A stretch of DNA of 64,000 bases, taken from Iris pallida (lineage: Eukaryota > Streptophyta > Magnoliopsida > Asparagales > Iridaceae). The position numbers and the translations under genes were made by a program. The DNA is taken from positions 15,066,523 to 15,130,522 of the forward strand of contig JANAVB010002199.1 in assembly GCA_029216955.1 (NCBI GenBank), given 5' to 3'. The notes beneath the pieces are model-generated. The model was not told the DNA's origin, made no database searches, and saw only the letters and a list, made by a program, of their open reading frames with translations. This document shows positions 25,501-36,243 of the stretch, in pieces. The stretch's first letter is position 1. Every line of letters begins with the position of its first letter.

Positions 25501-28500
25501 TTCTCTGATGTTGCTCAGCCTGATCAGGTATACCTATTTTTTTACCTTCCTGTTTATGTTTCTGGCTTTTCTCAAGGTCATAGATGTAATTTATTGCTGA
25601 GTTATGTTCTGCAACTCGATACAACAAACTTAGTTCGAAAATTTAAATTGTGCTTTTGTTGTTGTTTGTACTGCATCTATGTATATATGCTGAAAACACA
25701 TTAAGTTGTATTTGTATGCCAACATGTTTATCTCAATATAGTTTTAATGATTTGTAATATTAATAGAAGAAGTTCCTAATTTTCAACATCATTATCTTGG
25801 ATATCTCATCATATATTGTCTATACAAGAAAAATATATTTTAGTTCCCTGCTTCCAGGTGCTCTTTGCTTATGCAACCAGTATCATGTAAAATAGTGCCA
25901 AAGTTGTTTTTTGTATATAAATATGCATTTTATAATTTATACTTATATTTTCTTTTGCTTTAGTGTCAATTTTTTTTATAATTATTATGATTTTTTTATA
26001 TTCTGCTAAAGCAATTTGGACTTTTTTTTCTTTCATTTCTTGATTCATAATATCTTTCTGCCATCAAGCATTCTGATTTGCCTTCAAGACATCAAATTGG
26101 ATGATGTAAATTCGAGCTTCTGATGCAAACTGATTTCACTTCTCAAAGTTGTTAAATCTTTTGGCACTTCAGATTTAAATTTTCAACTTCATATTTTCTT
26201 TATTTGTATGTCCAGCTCCAGTGTGCAAAAGCATTGGTACTGATCTTAGTATCTCGATGTATTTTAATGTGTTATGGTATGTATGCAGCATTTAATTGAA
26301 TGTGCTGGTTGAATTTGTTTTGGTAATTTTGATTTTTGCTACTTGTGAACTTGACTTTTCTGCTTATTTGATGTTAATCTCTTTCTGACACTTTGCACAT
26401 GAGGAATAAACTCAGATTCCCCTTCAGGTGCTGGTTGAATTTGTTTTAGAAACTTTGATATTTGCTACTTGTGAACTTGGACCTTTCTGCCTATTTGATG
26501 TTAGTCTCTTTCTGGCACTATGCACATGAGGAATAAACTCGGATTCCCCTTCAGGACATCTTTGGATGATGCAAATTCGAGCTTCTGATGCAAGCTAATA
26601 TTCTCATACTTATTTTTTATAATTAAATTACAATGTTTGAATTTAAGATTCTCATTTTTCAGCCCTAGAGAGAAAGTACATGATTTTTGTGTGTCAAGTT
26701 TTACCTTGCCTAGGGACGATCAACTATAATAATTGCTTTTATTTCTCAAATGTGGGTAATGCAATGCATGTAGGCAATTGTGTATATGTAATATTTGTAA
26801 TCCTACCTTTTAGGGGGGGCACTAGGCGGGCGCCATGTAGGCACCGGGCTCGTAGCGCCTAGGCTGATTTTAGAATAGTGGAAGGCCTTGGAAACTGTGT
26901 TCTAGTTTGGGCTCAAATAGCACTCTTGAACAGTCCTTGAGATTAGCTGCTCACAAGCTGAACTTGAGTCAAGTGTAAATGTATTGTACACTCATTATAG
27001 TAGTGGGAAAATCCATCAGCCCTGGCTATGTTACCCGGACTCACCACTTTAAGGAGAAGTACCCGTGTCGACCCTTTAGGACATGGGTATGGGTATGGAA
27101 TCCGTATCCGATCCTCTATGGTGACAATCGGATCCTTCATGGTGACAATCGAAAGACTGGTAGTGAAGTAGATAGTTTATTTTAATGTGGTAGTGATGTA
27201 GATAGTTTATTTTAATGTGGTAATGATGTAGATAGTTTATTTTAATATGGTAGACTGGTAGTTAAGTAGTAGGGGAGCTGAAGGGACGGTCCTTAGGGAC
27301 TTATTCAACTAGTTGAGTAAAGTTTACTAGTAATTTATAATTATATGTTGTCTTTTTACGAAACCTTAGTCATATCCCCGTACCCATACCCAAAATTTGG
27401 ATCATTTTTAGCCGAGTCCGTGTGTCCTTCAATTATGAGTTTGAAGGGTCCGACTCTTGGATATGTACCCGTACCCGACACCCGTACCCGAGTCCAGGTA
27501 ACATAGAGCCCTGGAGTGGGTTTGTTTTGTTTCTAGGGTTTCAGTTGAGTGAGATTTCTTTTGAGCTTGGAATTTTCAAGCTTTTGGCTTGTTTATGGCC
27601 TGAAATTATTGGTGGGCCTCTAGTTCATTTATTCTTCATATTACTAGGTCAGGCTCTAGCTACAAATTATTGGGAAGAGCTTGGAAACTGTATTTTTGTT
27701 TGGGCTCAAATATCCCTCTTGAACAGTCCTTGAGAGCAGCAGCGCACAAGCTGAAATTGAAAGTACAAGTGTATTGTACACTCGATATATAAGGAAAATC
27801 CATCATGCCCTAGATTGCGCTTGTTTTGTTCTTTTGTATCAAAAGGATACCAATTTCAGCTTTGGACAGTACACTAGGCACTTATCTATTCTATAAAAAG
27901 TATGTTTAAAGTGTATTTGTGCTGAGTTGAGTCCTAATTGAGTTAATTGAAATGGTCAAACACTCTTGTCGGATCTTTGAAAGGCGAGTTGAGTCCTAGT
28001 TGTGTTTGTGCTTAAATAGCCCACTTGAACAGTCCTTGAGAGCAGCAGCTCACAAGCTGTATTTGAAAGTACCAAGTGTATTATTGTACACTCAATATAG
28101 AGGGAAGATCCATCATGCCCTGGATTGGGCTTGTTTTATTACTTCTCTATCAAAAGGATACCAATTTCAGTTTTGGACCTTCACTAGGCAGTTATATCTT
28201 CTATAAAAATAATGTTTAGAAGTGTATTCGTGCCTAGTTGAGTCCTAGTTGAGTTAATTGAAACGGTCAAACACTGGATCTTTGAAAAAGCCATTATTAA
28301 CCCTAGTTGAGTCGGAACTTTCGAGCCCTGATTTTCATGAGCTCACTAGTAGAGCTTCGCAAACCAAGGCTTTATTGACCCCAGTCGAGTCAAGCTAGTG
28401 TTTTGCTTTAGTTCATTTGCAACATATACTCACCCACTACTTCTTGAAGACCCTGGCCTAGATCTGAATGCATGATTTTCATGCTTAACCTGTAATTTAG

Positions 28501-28988
28501 AAATAGCTTCAATCATAAACTTGATGGCAACCAATCAAGAACCCACCATGCAAAGCCTTTTCAACAATTTGGTCCGATGATTAGCTTTAAATGCCTCCTT
28601 TTTTAATGTGTTCTTTCCTGCAGGCAAGGATATTAGCTTTAAATGCCTCCTTTTATCTCAGGAATGAAGGCAACTTTGTCATTTCCATCAAGGTATTTCC
28701 AAATGTTTTGGTTACTGTTTTAAGTAATAAATGGCATGGCAAAAAAATTTCTTATTGGAATAGATTGTGGCCAACTTTGTTAAATTTTAAACATGCAATG
28801 TGCTGTGTTTCCTTCAGGCAAACTGCATCGATTCTACGGTGCCTGCTGAACATGTCTTTGCCCAGGAAGTAAAGAAGCTTCAGGCTGACCAATTCAAGCC
28901 CAGGGAGCAGGTCACTCTTGAACCATTTGAGCGAGACCATGCTTGTGTTGTTGGCGAGTACCGTGTGCCCAAGAAGCAGAAGGCATAG
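22512..28988 (+). CDS. FIB: Fibrillarin, rRNA 2'-O-methyltransferase (seven exons)
   Basis: Exons are 22512-22527, 23533-23843, 23991-24086, 25174-25251, 25351-25527, 28624-28692 and 28818-28988. All introns have GT-AG ends, and the joined frame is 918 nt (305 aa), the usual plant length. The start MRPPRG is followed by a glycine/arginine-rich RGG domain (about residues 6-70). The methyltransferase domain has the SAM-binding motif [14 protein letters not shown] in exon 4, SDVAQPDQ at the end of exon 5, and the conserved tail [15 protein letters not shown] ending KKQKA. Fibrillarin is the methyltransferase of box C/D snoRNPs in the nucleolus and also methylates a histone H2A glutamine. Intron 1 splits the codon after RGG-start residues, so exon 1 codes only 16 nt. 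Intron 5 is 3.1 kb. In Arabidopsis the fifth introns of the two fibrillarin genes host a U60 snoRNA. The gene appears intact. Confidence 0.96.
26086..26600 (+). repeat. Duplications in fibrillarin intron 5, with box C/D-like words
   Basis: A unit of about 127 bp (26302-26427) starting TGCTGGTTGAATTTGTTTT is repeated in tandem at 26428-26555. A second word pair, GGATGATG(T/C)AAATTCGAGC followed by TTCTGATGCAA, occurs at about 26098-26128 and again at about 26563-26593. GATGATG resembles a box C and the CTGA words resemble box D, but the spacing is too short for a standard snoRNA unless a later CTGA is used. This is the intron where a U60-type snoRNA would be expected. Confidence 0.6.
26882..28145 (+). 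repeat. Three diverged copies of a ~145 bp repeat in fibrillarin intron 5
   Basis: The copies start near 26882, 27678 and 27998. They share TTGAACAGTCCTTGAGA, CACAAGCTG, GTATTGTACACTC and ATCCATCA(T)GCCCT in the same order. The first copy is interrupted after AGCCCTGG by the MITE at 27026-27506 and continues at 27515 with GTGGGTTTGTTTTGTTTC. Copies two and three are also followed by shared sequence (GAGTTGAGTCCTA, TTGAAACGGTCAAACAC). They represent old segmental duplication within the intron. Confidence 0.75.
27026..27506. mobile_element. MITE in fibrillarin intron 5 (8 bp TSD, hAT-like)
   Basis: It is flanked by AGCCCTGG at 27018-27025 and 27507-27514. The ends are CTATGTTACCCGGACTC and GAGTCCAGGTAACATAG, an inverted repeat with one mismatch, extended inwards by GGGTA/TACCC-rich sequence. 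The body is 481 bp. An 8 bp TSD fits the hAT superfamily. Inside, a 30 bp unit containing GATGTAGATAGTTTATTTTA is repeated three times at about 27163-27245. Confidence 0.85.
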
Positions 28989-30670
28989 TCGGAAATTCTG
29001 GAAGCTAGATCTTGCTGGAATAGATCCTGCTGGCTGCCAGTCTTTGTAGTTTGTACTATTTAATTCCAAAGTAGGCTTGTTCTTTTAGCAAGTTTTGTTA
29101 AAACAGCAGATACTAATTAAGAAGGATCTATGGAGATTATCATGAGCTCATTGTGTTTAGACCGGTTCAAGAACATTTTACTATTTATGAACCTAGGAAT
29201 TTATAGTGCTCTCTCTTGCGTTTTAATTGTTGTTGAACATTTTGCATTCTGAACCTTATGGCTGTTTAATGTTTACATTTATAGTATATTTTACTTGCAG
29301 AACTTTATTAACTTTGGCGAGTGGACTGTGGTCGGGGGAAAGCCAACTTTTACAAATCTTTTTCGAGACTTGTGTCTTACATATAGTTTCTTCATCCAAA
29401 TAACACAATTTATGGGGTTTATGTGTGTAACATGATTTTGTAAGGAAAACAGTTGTGCATTTTCGTTATTAGTGATTAGATGGCACCAGAGCTATTTTTT
29501 CTTCTTGTTGTTGTTGTTGTAACATTTTGATGTCGTTTAATCCAATGAAAGATGTCTCATTGCATTTCTTCAGCCGACTCGGCTGTGTATATTAGATTTC
29601 TCAATAACAACTAATGGCTTTTAAGGCTACAAAATTACTGTCAACAATGGGTTCTTTGTGATGGACCCATGGTGCTGTCTCTGCATCATTAGTATTTGTT
29701 TGGCCATGGCGTGTGGAATATTTGGTATTGTACTCTAAATTCTTGTGTGATTCATGACCTGCACTATTTGTTGTCAAGCAGCTAATTAAGTACATCTCGT
29801 CTCAGAAGTACTCGTGTTGATAAATACTTGTGGTCAGTCTGGTCGACAGTTTTTTATTGGGAAATTCATTATGATACTGTTTCTTGTCACTGTGACTAAG
29901 CACAGCTGCAACTCAAGTGTGTATGCATATTATCATCATCACATGAGTTATGTTTATATTGTTTTTCTCTCTCTTTTATTTATCATTATTTCTGTAGATT
30001 TAGTGAGATAAAAAGGTTTTAAATATAACTAATATAACAGTATCTTGGTGTTTTTCTTAGGCAAACTGCAGGATAATTTTGGAGGCCATGTGTCAAATTA
30101 ATTAGTATAAAATTTCTGTCACAAATGTGTACAGATGAAGTGGATGCAGTGTTGATGATCCTGATCAGTTTGGAGAGCATCAAGTCCACATGGAGTGAGC
30201 CACCTACCATCATATATTAATCATGAGTTAAGTCTTCATCAGTGAATCCCAAAGTCATTATTCATAATGGATCATGGGAATTAAACTATAAAACAAACTA
30301 CAGGTGTTAGGAGCATCACATGTATAAAAAGTAAAAGATTACTTAAAACTATAGGGTTTAAGAATTAATATTTAGTCATGATAAGTATGACCAACCTCTT
30401 GAACATATGGAACATGTCTCTTTTGAGAGCACACATCTTTCAAGGGGCCAAGATAAGCACCTTCTTTATAAAAAGATAGGCTTAAGTACTTAAGGTATTT
30501 GGGAACCTTTGCTTTAACTTTCTTTTTTCCCACAGGTTATGTAATGTAGGTATGATAAGAGTTCTAGAACTTGTAATGTGGATGTGGCACGTAGATTTTA
30601 CTAATATTGAAAGTGTACTTATTTTTCTCTTTAGTCCCTTGAAAAAATCAAAGAACAAGAACATCTAATC
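28989..30670. other. Fibrillarin 3' flank and AT-rich intergenic DNA
   Basis: The first roughly 150 bp are T-rich and probably hold the fibrillarin 3'UTR. The rest shows no coding pattern, no tRNA and no clear transposon ends. Open frames are short and AT-biased. Confidence 0.6.
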
Positions 30671-30673
30671 CAA

Positions 30674-31200
30674 CTAGGGATGTAAAACGATTCAAACCGT
30701 TCGCATTCGGCTCGGTCCAAGCTCGGTTTAAGCTCGTTCGTGGACTAATCGATACTGAGTTCGACCATAGGTTGTTCGACTCGATCTTGTTCGCAAACAG
30801 GCTCGAGCTCGGCTCGGTTTCTCATACTAGGACTTTTTCTAGTATATGTTATGCCTTTTTTAATAAATAGAAATACATTTTGTCTTAGAAATTTTACTCA
30901 TTTTTTTTTGTTCTTTATATGATGGTAAATTTATGATATAAAGAGCATAAGTAATTCAATAAAAAAAAGTCTTTAAAACTTAAGAGAAAAATTGTGATAG
31001 TCTAAACAACATGTTCAATAGAGCTTTGTCTCGAACTCGATTCGTTTGAGTCTCTAACCAAACCGAGTTCAAAAATTATTTTAGAGCTCGGCCTTAAACT
31101 CGGCTCGAATCAAACTTATTCGATATTTTAGTCAAATCAAATTTGAATAGTGTTTGTTCGAACTTGTTCGTTCGATTTTCAGCCATAAATCCAACGGCTT
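30674..31200. mobile_element. hAT-like non-autonomous relic with CTCGG/GTTCG words
   Basis: The left side CTAGGGATGTAAAACGATTC resembles hAT termini of the TAGGGATG class. The body is full of GCTCGGCTCG, GAGCTCGG and TTCGTTCGA words, typical of plant hAT-derived MITEs with subterminal repeats. No matching right terminus or 8 bp TSD is visible, so the right end is probably lost. The limits are approximate. Confidence 0.5.
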
Positions 31201-32291
31201 AAAAAATAAGAACTTGTGAGTTCCTTTAGGATTTTTGGGTATGATAACTTTGTTGTCTGTACCTGTAATTAGTGCAAGGCCTGTAACCTTGGCTAGTGAT
31301 TTACCAGATAAAATATTATGCTACTGATTAGTTGTTTGCACTTTGCAGGCCAGTTTTTAATAGTACTGGAGGCTTGTGCAGTTGGTTGTTTGTACACCCA
31401 GTGAACAGTGAAGTGACCAACAATGTTATCAAACCTTCCTTCAGCATACTAAAGGTGACATTTGGCAGTGTAGTGATCAACTTTGTCAGTGTAGGTACTT
31501 CTCACACAAACCAACATTGTTCTGATATTGTGTCTGGAATTTGGACATATGGTGGAAATTGGATGTTCTGCTCCTCTGGATTAACATTGTCCTGTTTGTT
31601 TGGAAAAAGAAAGTAATTGTCTTAGGGACAGGACATGCAACAATGAGTTTTTATTTTTCGGACCGACAAGCAATGTCTAGGAAGAGATTCGAACCGTGCC
31701 CATTCTCATGGAAACTCCGATGTACCCAATGGGCTTACTTGGGTTTTTATGATACAAGTCCCGTAAATTTTCTATATTTACGTACTTCAAATCTTAATAA
31801 TTGCGAAAAAGTCTTCAAGCAAACCCATAAACCTCCATTGTTCTTCCTCAAAACATTAGCTCAAAATAATCCATGAACTTCCATCGTGTAGTATGGGTTT
31901 AAGAGGAACCCATGAACCCAAAGTGAAATTATTGTCTACCTATGAACCATAACTAGCATGAGCTAGCCATGAACCCAAGAAAGAACAGTACATACCCATG
32001 AACCCATTGTATTAGCTCGATCGAGAAGTACCCATGAACTCATTATTAGGAATAAGAAGAAGATGATGACGAAAAATGGTCAAAAGAACAATTTTGTTAA
32101 AAGTTAACGGAATATTATCTCGTTAATGAGTTAACTAAGGGACCTTTAAATCACATTGTTTTGATTTTGGATTCCTTTTAGCCGTTACTAAGATTTAGGC
32201 TACCTAACTCTATATATGAATGAATTAAGGGACTAGGAACTAATATTGGAAAGAAAAAACACAAATTACTTAGCTGGTCCGTACACAGTAG
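31201..32291. other. Intergenic DNA with degenerate CCCATGAACC repeats
   Basis: From about 31836 to 32045 the words CCCATGAAC, CCATGAACC and close variants recur about seven times at irregular spacing of 20-40 bp, like a decayed minisatellite. Nothing else is recognisable. The short open frames in this stretch have no recognisable domain. Confidence 0.5.
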
Positions 32292-32571
32292 CAGTTTTTA
32301 AAAAATCGGACAAGACCGACCGGTTGAACCGGTAAATCCGTGAAGCAGTAGATTTTTCTGACTAGTTTAATACCGACTCACTGTTTTTTTTTTTTTTAAA
32401 AAGGATCAACCCGGTCAACCCGACATGTCAGACCACCGAACTGTCAGACCTAGTTGGGTTTTAAAAAAGTTTAACCCTGACTTATGAATTGTTTTTGAAT
32501 TTACATGCAATCAAAGTTAGTATGTTGCTCCTTGACTAACTCTACTATGAAAAAACATGCGAACTACTAAG

Positions 32572-32624
<53 letters not shown>

Positions 32625-32627
<3 letters not shown>

Positions 32628-32900
32628 AAGCGGATCAAAAGTCTTTCTTAGAAAATCTCCTAAAAACTCCCTCACTCTCAGCTGTCCATTTAATGTTGAT
32701 ATTAATGTTAATGTTAATATTAATGTTAATATTAATATTAAAATTAACATTAAACTTAACATTAAAATTAATATTAACATTAACATTAACATTAATAAAA
32801 AAATAAAAATATATATTAATATTAACATTAATATTAACATTAAATGGGCGGCTGAGAGTGAGAGGATTTTTAGGGAATTTTCTAAGGGAACTTTTGATCT

Positions 32901-32904
<4 letters not shown>
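32625..32904. mobile_element. Foldback/MITE element in TA repeat
   Basis: Nearly the whole 280 bp is a hairpin. The left arm GCGGATCAAAAGT...TTAGAAAATC...CTCACTCTCAGC matches the reverse complement of the right arm, followed inward by long ATTAATGTTAA repeats on both arms. It lies between (TA)n at 32569-32625 and (CT)n(TA)n at 32905-32976. This suggests insertion into a TA repeat, with a TSD that cannot be distinguished from the target. Confidence 0.75.
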
Positions 32905-32979
<75 letters not shown>

Positions 32980-32999
32980 GTGTACTATGTATATATATA

Positions 33000-33412
33000 G
33001 GCCTCGTTTGGTTCACGGATTTAAGGAACCAAGAAAGAAAAGTTGTTCCTTTCCTTTGTTTGGTAGCCACAAACTTGGGAATCAATTTCCTGACAAGGAA
33101 GAAAATTGGTGGGAATATGGTTCCACTCAAGACCCAAGATCCATGGGATTGATTTTTTCTCCTCCTTTTCCAACATTTATTACAAAAGTTATGACAAAAG
33201 TAACCATGTGTCATTACTTATTTTACCATTAATGTTATTTTTATTTTAAAAGGTAAGGATATTATTGGAACATTGTTATATTTTGCTTGCCTTTTCTAGG
33301 TAGTTTTCTTGTTTTACCAAACAACGGAAAGAAAATGTGACAGAAATCCTACTTTTCCATTCCCATGGAAAATATAAGGGAATTCATTTTCTTTCCGTGA
33401 ACCAAACGAGGC
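33000..33412. mobile_element. MITE with GGCCTCGTTTGGTTCACGGA ends
   Basis: A perfect 20 bp terminal inverted repeat GGCCTCGTTTGGTTCACGGA closes a 413 bp element, with further imperfect pairing inside (GGAACCAAGAAAGAAAAG). A related element, with two changes in the left end, lies at 34909-35188. The TSD is not clear, and the superfamily is probably hAT or PIF/Harbinger. Confidence 0.75.
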
Positions 33413-33944
33413 CTCAATGTAAGATTGTAAGTCTGTATAACTGGTTTAATCTGGATTAATCTACTGGTTGGATCGGTTTGACCCAACTTAATATTCTGAC
33501 CGGATTGATCTCTGGTCCCAATTTTAAAACATGCACAGTACTTACTGTATGTACTTTGAGGAGGGGTTCATAGCTGGTTTTGGGAGGAGTTGCAGATATT
33601 GAGGCATGGTATGGATATATGTTCGTGATAAAAGTAGGTGAGGTAGGCTGCACTCGCCAGTAATTGATTGTACATTTATGTAGTGTAGGTGCCACCTCTG
33701 GCTTCTGTTCTGGCTCTGTGGCTGAGAAAGAAGTATATATTTTGAAGTTGAATTGAATGATCCATCAATCTTGTGTTCTTTGCTTGCATGCATTTATTTC
33801 CTCAACTGCGTAATTTGCACTTATGTGTTCATTCACAACTGAATTTTGTTCCCACTATTTAGACTTTGACCTTTTTTTTTTTTTTTTTAGATTCCTAAGA
33901 AATTAATAACTTAGATGTATGTAATCCAATGACTCTTAATAATC

Positions 33945-34603
33945 GAGTTTCAAAAATTAAGCACTCATGAGCCTCGTTAGCAATCATCCGACTAAAATGC
34001 GTATTATATGCAAATTTTTTCGTATCTTACATAAACGTATAACGTACTTTTGAAAAATTCGGATTTGTATGCGCCTGTGGCGTTTTAAATGCGTACTGTA
34101 CGAAATTTTAAAAAATTTGTCCAAAAAACGTGACCGAAAGACCCAACAGTCTTGACTTTCTTGACTCTTGCTGCTATTAAATATTAAGACTGGCACAATT
34201 CTAAAAAATTATCAAAAGAAAAGAAGAAGAAGTCCCACAGTAACAAAAAAAATAAACCCAAGAGTCTTTGCACATGTTGCTTGCAAAAATCAAAAAAAAA
34301 TCTTTCGATTTTCCATCATCCAACCTCTTCTTATTCTCAAACTAAAGTTGAACTCTTGTTTATGAAGGAGTAGACGTGGGTGGGCCCTATATATATGTCG
34401 AATTTGTTCATATGAAACGTTTTAAACACGAATTAAATCTAATCAAATATTTTTCGTTATACAAATTTTTGATCGAATTTTTGACCGTATTTTACTTATA
34501 TTATGCCAATTTATATTCGTACTTTTGCCGTTCCGGATTTTTTCTGTCTGCCGAATTGCTAAAAAGGCTCATGAGTTCCTTAAAATTTTTGAATTTTTTT
34601 TAA
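33945..34603. mobile_element. DNA transposon derivative with ACTCATGAGC-containing inverted ends
   Basis: The left end TTCAAAAATTAAGCACTCATGAGCC and the complement of the right end, TTCAAAAATTTTAAGGAACTCATGAGCC, match imperfectly over about 45 bp. The interior is AT-rich with no coding pattern. A similar end fragment (AAAAATTAAGAACTCATGAGTTCC) is seen alone at about 36190-36216. The TSD was not resolved. Confidence 0.55.
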
Positions 34604-34823
34604 CTTAGGATGCATGCTTGAACCTTGATAGAGTTAGTTCACCCACCCACACATTAATTATGTTTGCCTTCTCCCATGACTGACTTAGTAAATGATCCTT
34701 TCATCTTCTTTCTCAGTCAGATGATCTCTGATAACAAACCCCAAGGTCACAATGTGACTGCATTAATGTTGCTGCTGGAACTCACCTCTGAATTTCAATA
34801 GGCAAATTAAATAGCCTTAAAAT

Positions 34824-35343
34824 CTGTGTTTTAAGCACCGAAAAGGAGACCCGACCCGGACACGGCATTGTCTGAGTCAAACCGGTTCAACCAATTGGTT
34901 AATCTAAGACCTCATTTGGTTCACGGAATCATAAAATTGAAAGAAAAAAAAAGTTATTATTTTTCTATGTTTGGATGCCAAAGGAGTTGATGAGGAAAAG
35001 AAAATGATTTCATTCATCCAAGTAAGAAATCACTTTTCCACCTTGAAGTATTCATTTTCCTTTCCATTTTCCTTGGCGTGTCTAAACATTAGAAAATAAA
35101 ATCAATGGAAAACTGTAATTTTTCAAAGGAAATGAAATACCAAGAAATTGATCTCCTTTCCATTACTTTCCGTGAATCAAACGAGGCCTAGGTGGCTCAA
35201 GTTCAATTTTTTCTAAATGTCGATTTTTACAAAAAATATTCATTTACGAAAAAACCGGTTAACACTGATCTAGTTCAAAAAAGTTACATGTTTACGGGTC
35301 AATTGATTGAACCGGCCGGTCCTGTCCGATTTTTAAAACACTG
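34824..35343. mobile_element. hAT MITE, same family as 32292, split by a GGCCTCG MITE
   Basis: The ends are CTGTGTTTTAAGCACCG and CGATTTTTAAAACACTG. They are flanked by CTTAAAAT (34816-34823) and TTTAAAAT (35344-35351), matching in seven of eight positions. ACCGGTT and GGCCGGTCC words near the ends link it to the 35509 element. The nested element at 34909-35188 accounts for about half the length. Confidence 0.65.
34909..35188. mobile_element. GGCCTCG-type MITE nested in a hAT MITE
   Basis: The ends are GACCTCATTTGGTTCACGGA and TCCGTGAATCAAACGAGGCC, with the interior AAAGAAAA/TTTCCTTTCC arms also inverted. It is the second copy of the family seen at 33000-33412. Here too it sits inside a member of the TTTTAAAA hAT MITE family. 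Confidence 0.7.
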
Positions 35344-35508
35344 TTTAAAATAATAAATGTAGGCTTTACTTATTTAGTACACCGTCTTTTTTTTAAAAAA
35401 TAATCTATATTTTATATATGGACGTCGTTATTAGCACTCATAAAATGTCATCATGCACTTATCTTCAATTTTCTAACATTCAAATTTTAAATTTGTCCTT
35501 GTATTAAC

Positions 35509-35740
35509 CAATGTTTTTAAAATCGGACCGGACCGGCCGTGAACCGGTCAATTTTTCGGTCCGGTTCAATATTGATCCGGTTTTGTTTAAAAGTTAGTAT
35601 TTTTGTAAAAAATTAATGGTCATAAGGGATTAATTTGGACCACTTAAAGTTAATCCAGTGGTTGAACCACTGGTTGAACCAATTTGACCCGACCCAGTGC
35701 CTTGGCCGGGTCAACCACCGGTCCGATTTTTAAAACGTTG
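35509..35740. mobile_element. hAT MITE, 232 bp, perfect 8 bp TSD
   Basis: GTATTAAC flanks both sides (35501-35508 and 35741-35748). The inverted ends are CAATGTTTTTAAAATCGG and its counterpart CCGATTTTTAAAACGTTG, followed by GACCGG. It is the uninterrupted copy that defines the family of the elements at 32292 and 34824. Confidence 0.88.
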
Positions 35741-36243
35741 GTATTAACATTATTGGCACTTCTAAAATATGATCATGTACTCTTTTCTTAACACAAACAA
35801 ATTAATGTCAGACTTAATGTATGAATAGATTTGAAATTTGAAAGATATATATTTATAAAAGAATTGTCGTTTGTTCTTTCTAAGTAGTCATGCATGATTA
35901 TTTTTCTCTATCTATTGGTTAGTAAAATATTTCATAATTATAATTAAGACTAGATGTGATAAAATATGTTTTAATTCTTCCGTTCATGCATGCGTATAGC
36001 TAGTAGAAAAAGAGTTTGATTACAGAAACTCAAAATAACAACTTACAATATTGATGTGACATGTCACATGTGTACTTGACTAACATTAAAAATGTATTAA
36101 TTTTTTCTTTGGTAGTTTGTAAAAAAAATAAATAAGAAGTAATCAATGGATGACATGCATATAATAGAACGATTTTTTATGGCTGAGTTTTAAAAATTAA
36201 GAACTCATGAGTTCCTACAGTAAAAAATAAGACAAATTTTAAG

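Larger units (their letters stand above)
32292..33533. mobile_element. hAT MITE (family CAGTTTTTAAAA), with two nested elements
   Basis: The ends are CAGTTTTTAAAAAATCGG at the left and CCAATTTTAAAACATG at the right. They are bordered by CACAGTAG and CACAGTAC, a near-perfect 8 bp duplication typical of hAT. The edges carry ACCGGTT and GGTCAACCCG words shared with the elements at 34824 and 35509. Two further elements sit inside (32625-32904 and 33000-33412), with (TA)n and (CT)n runs between them. Confidence 0.65.
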
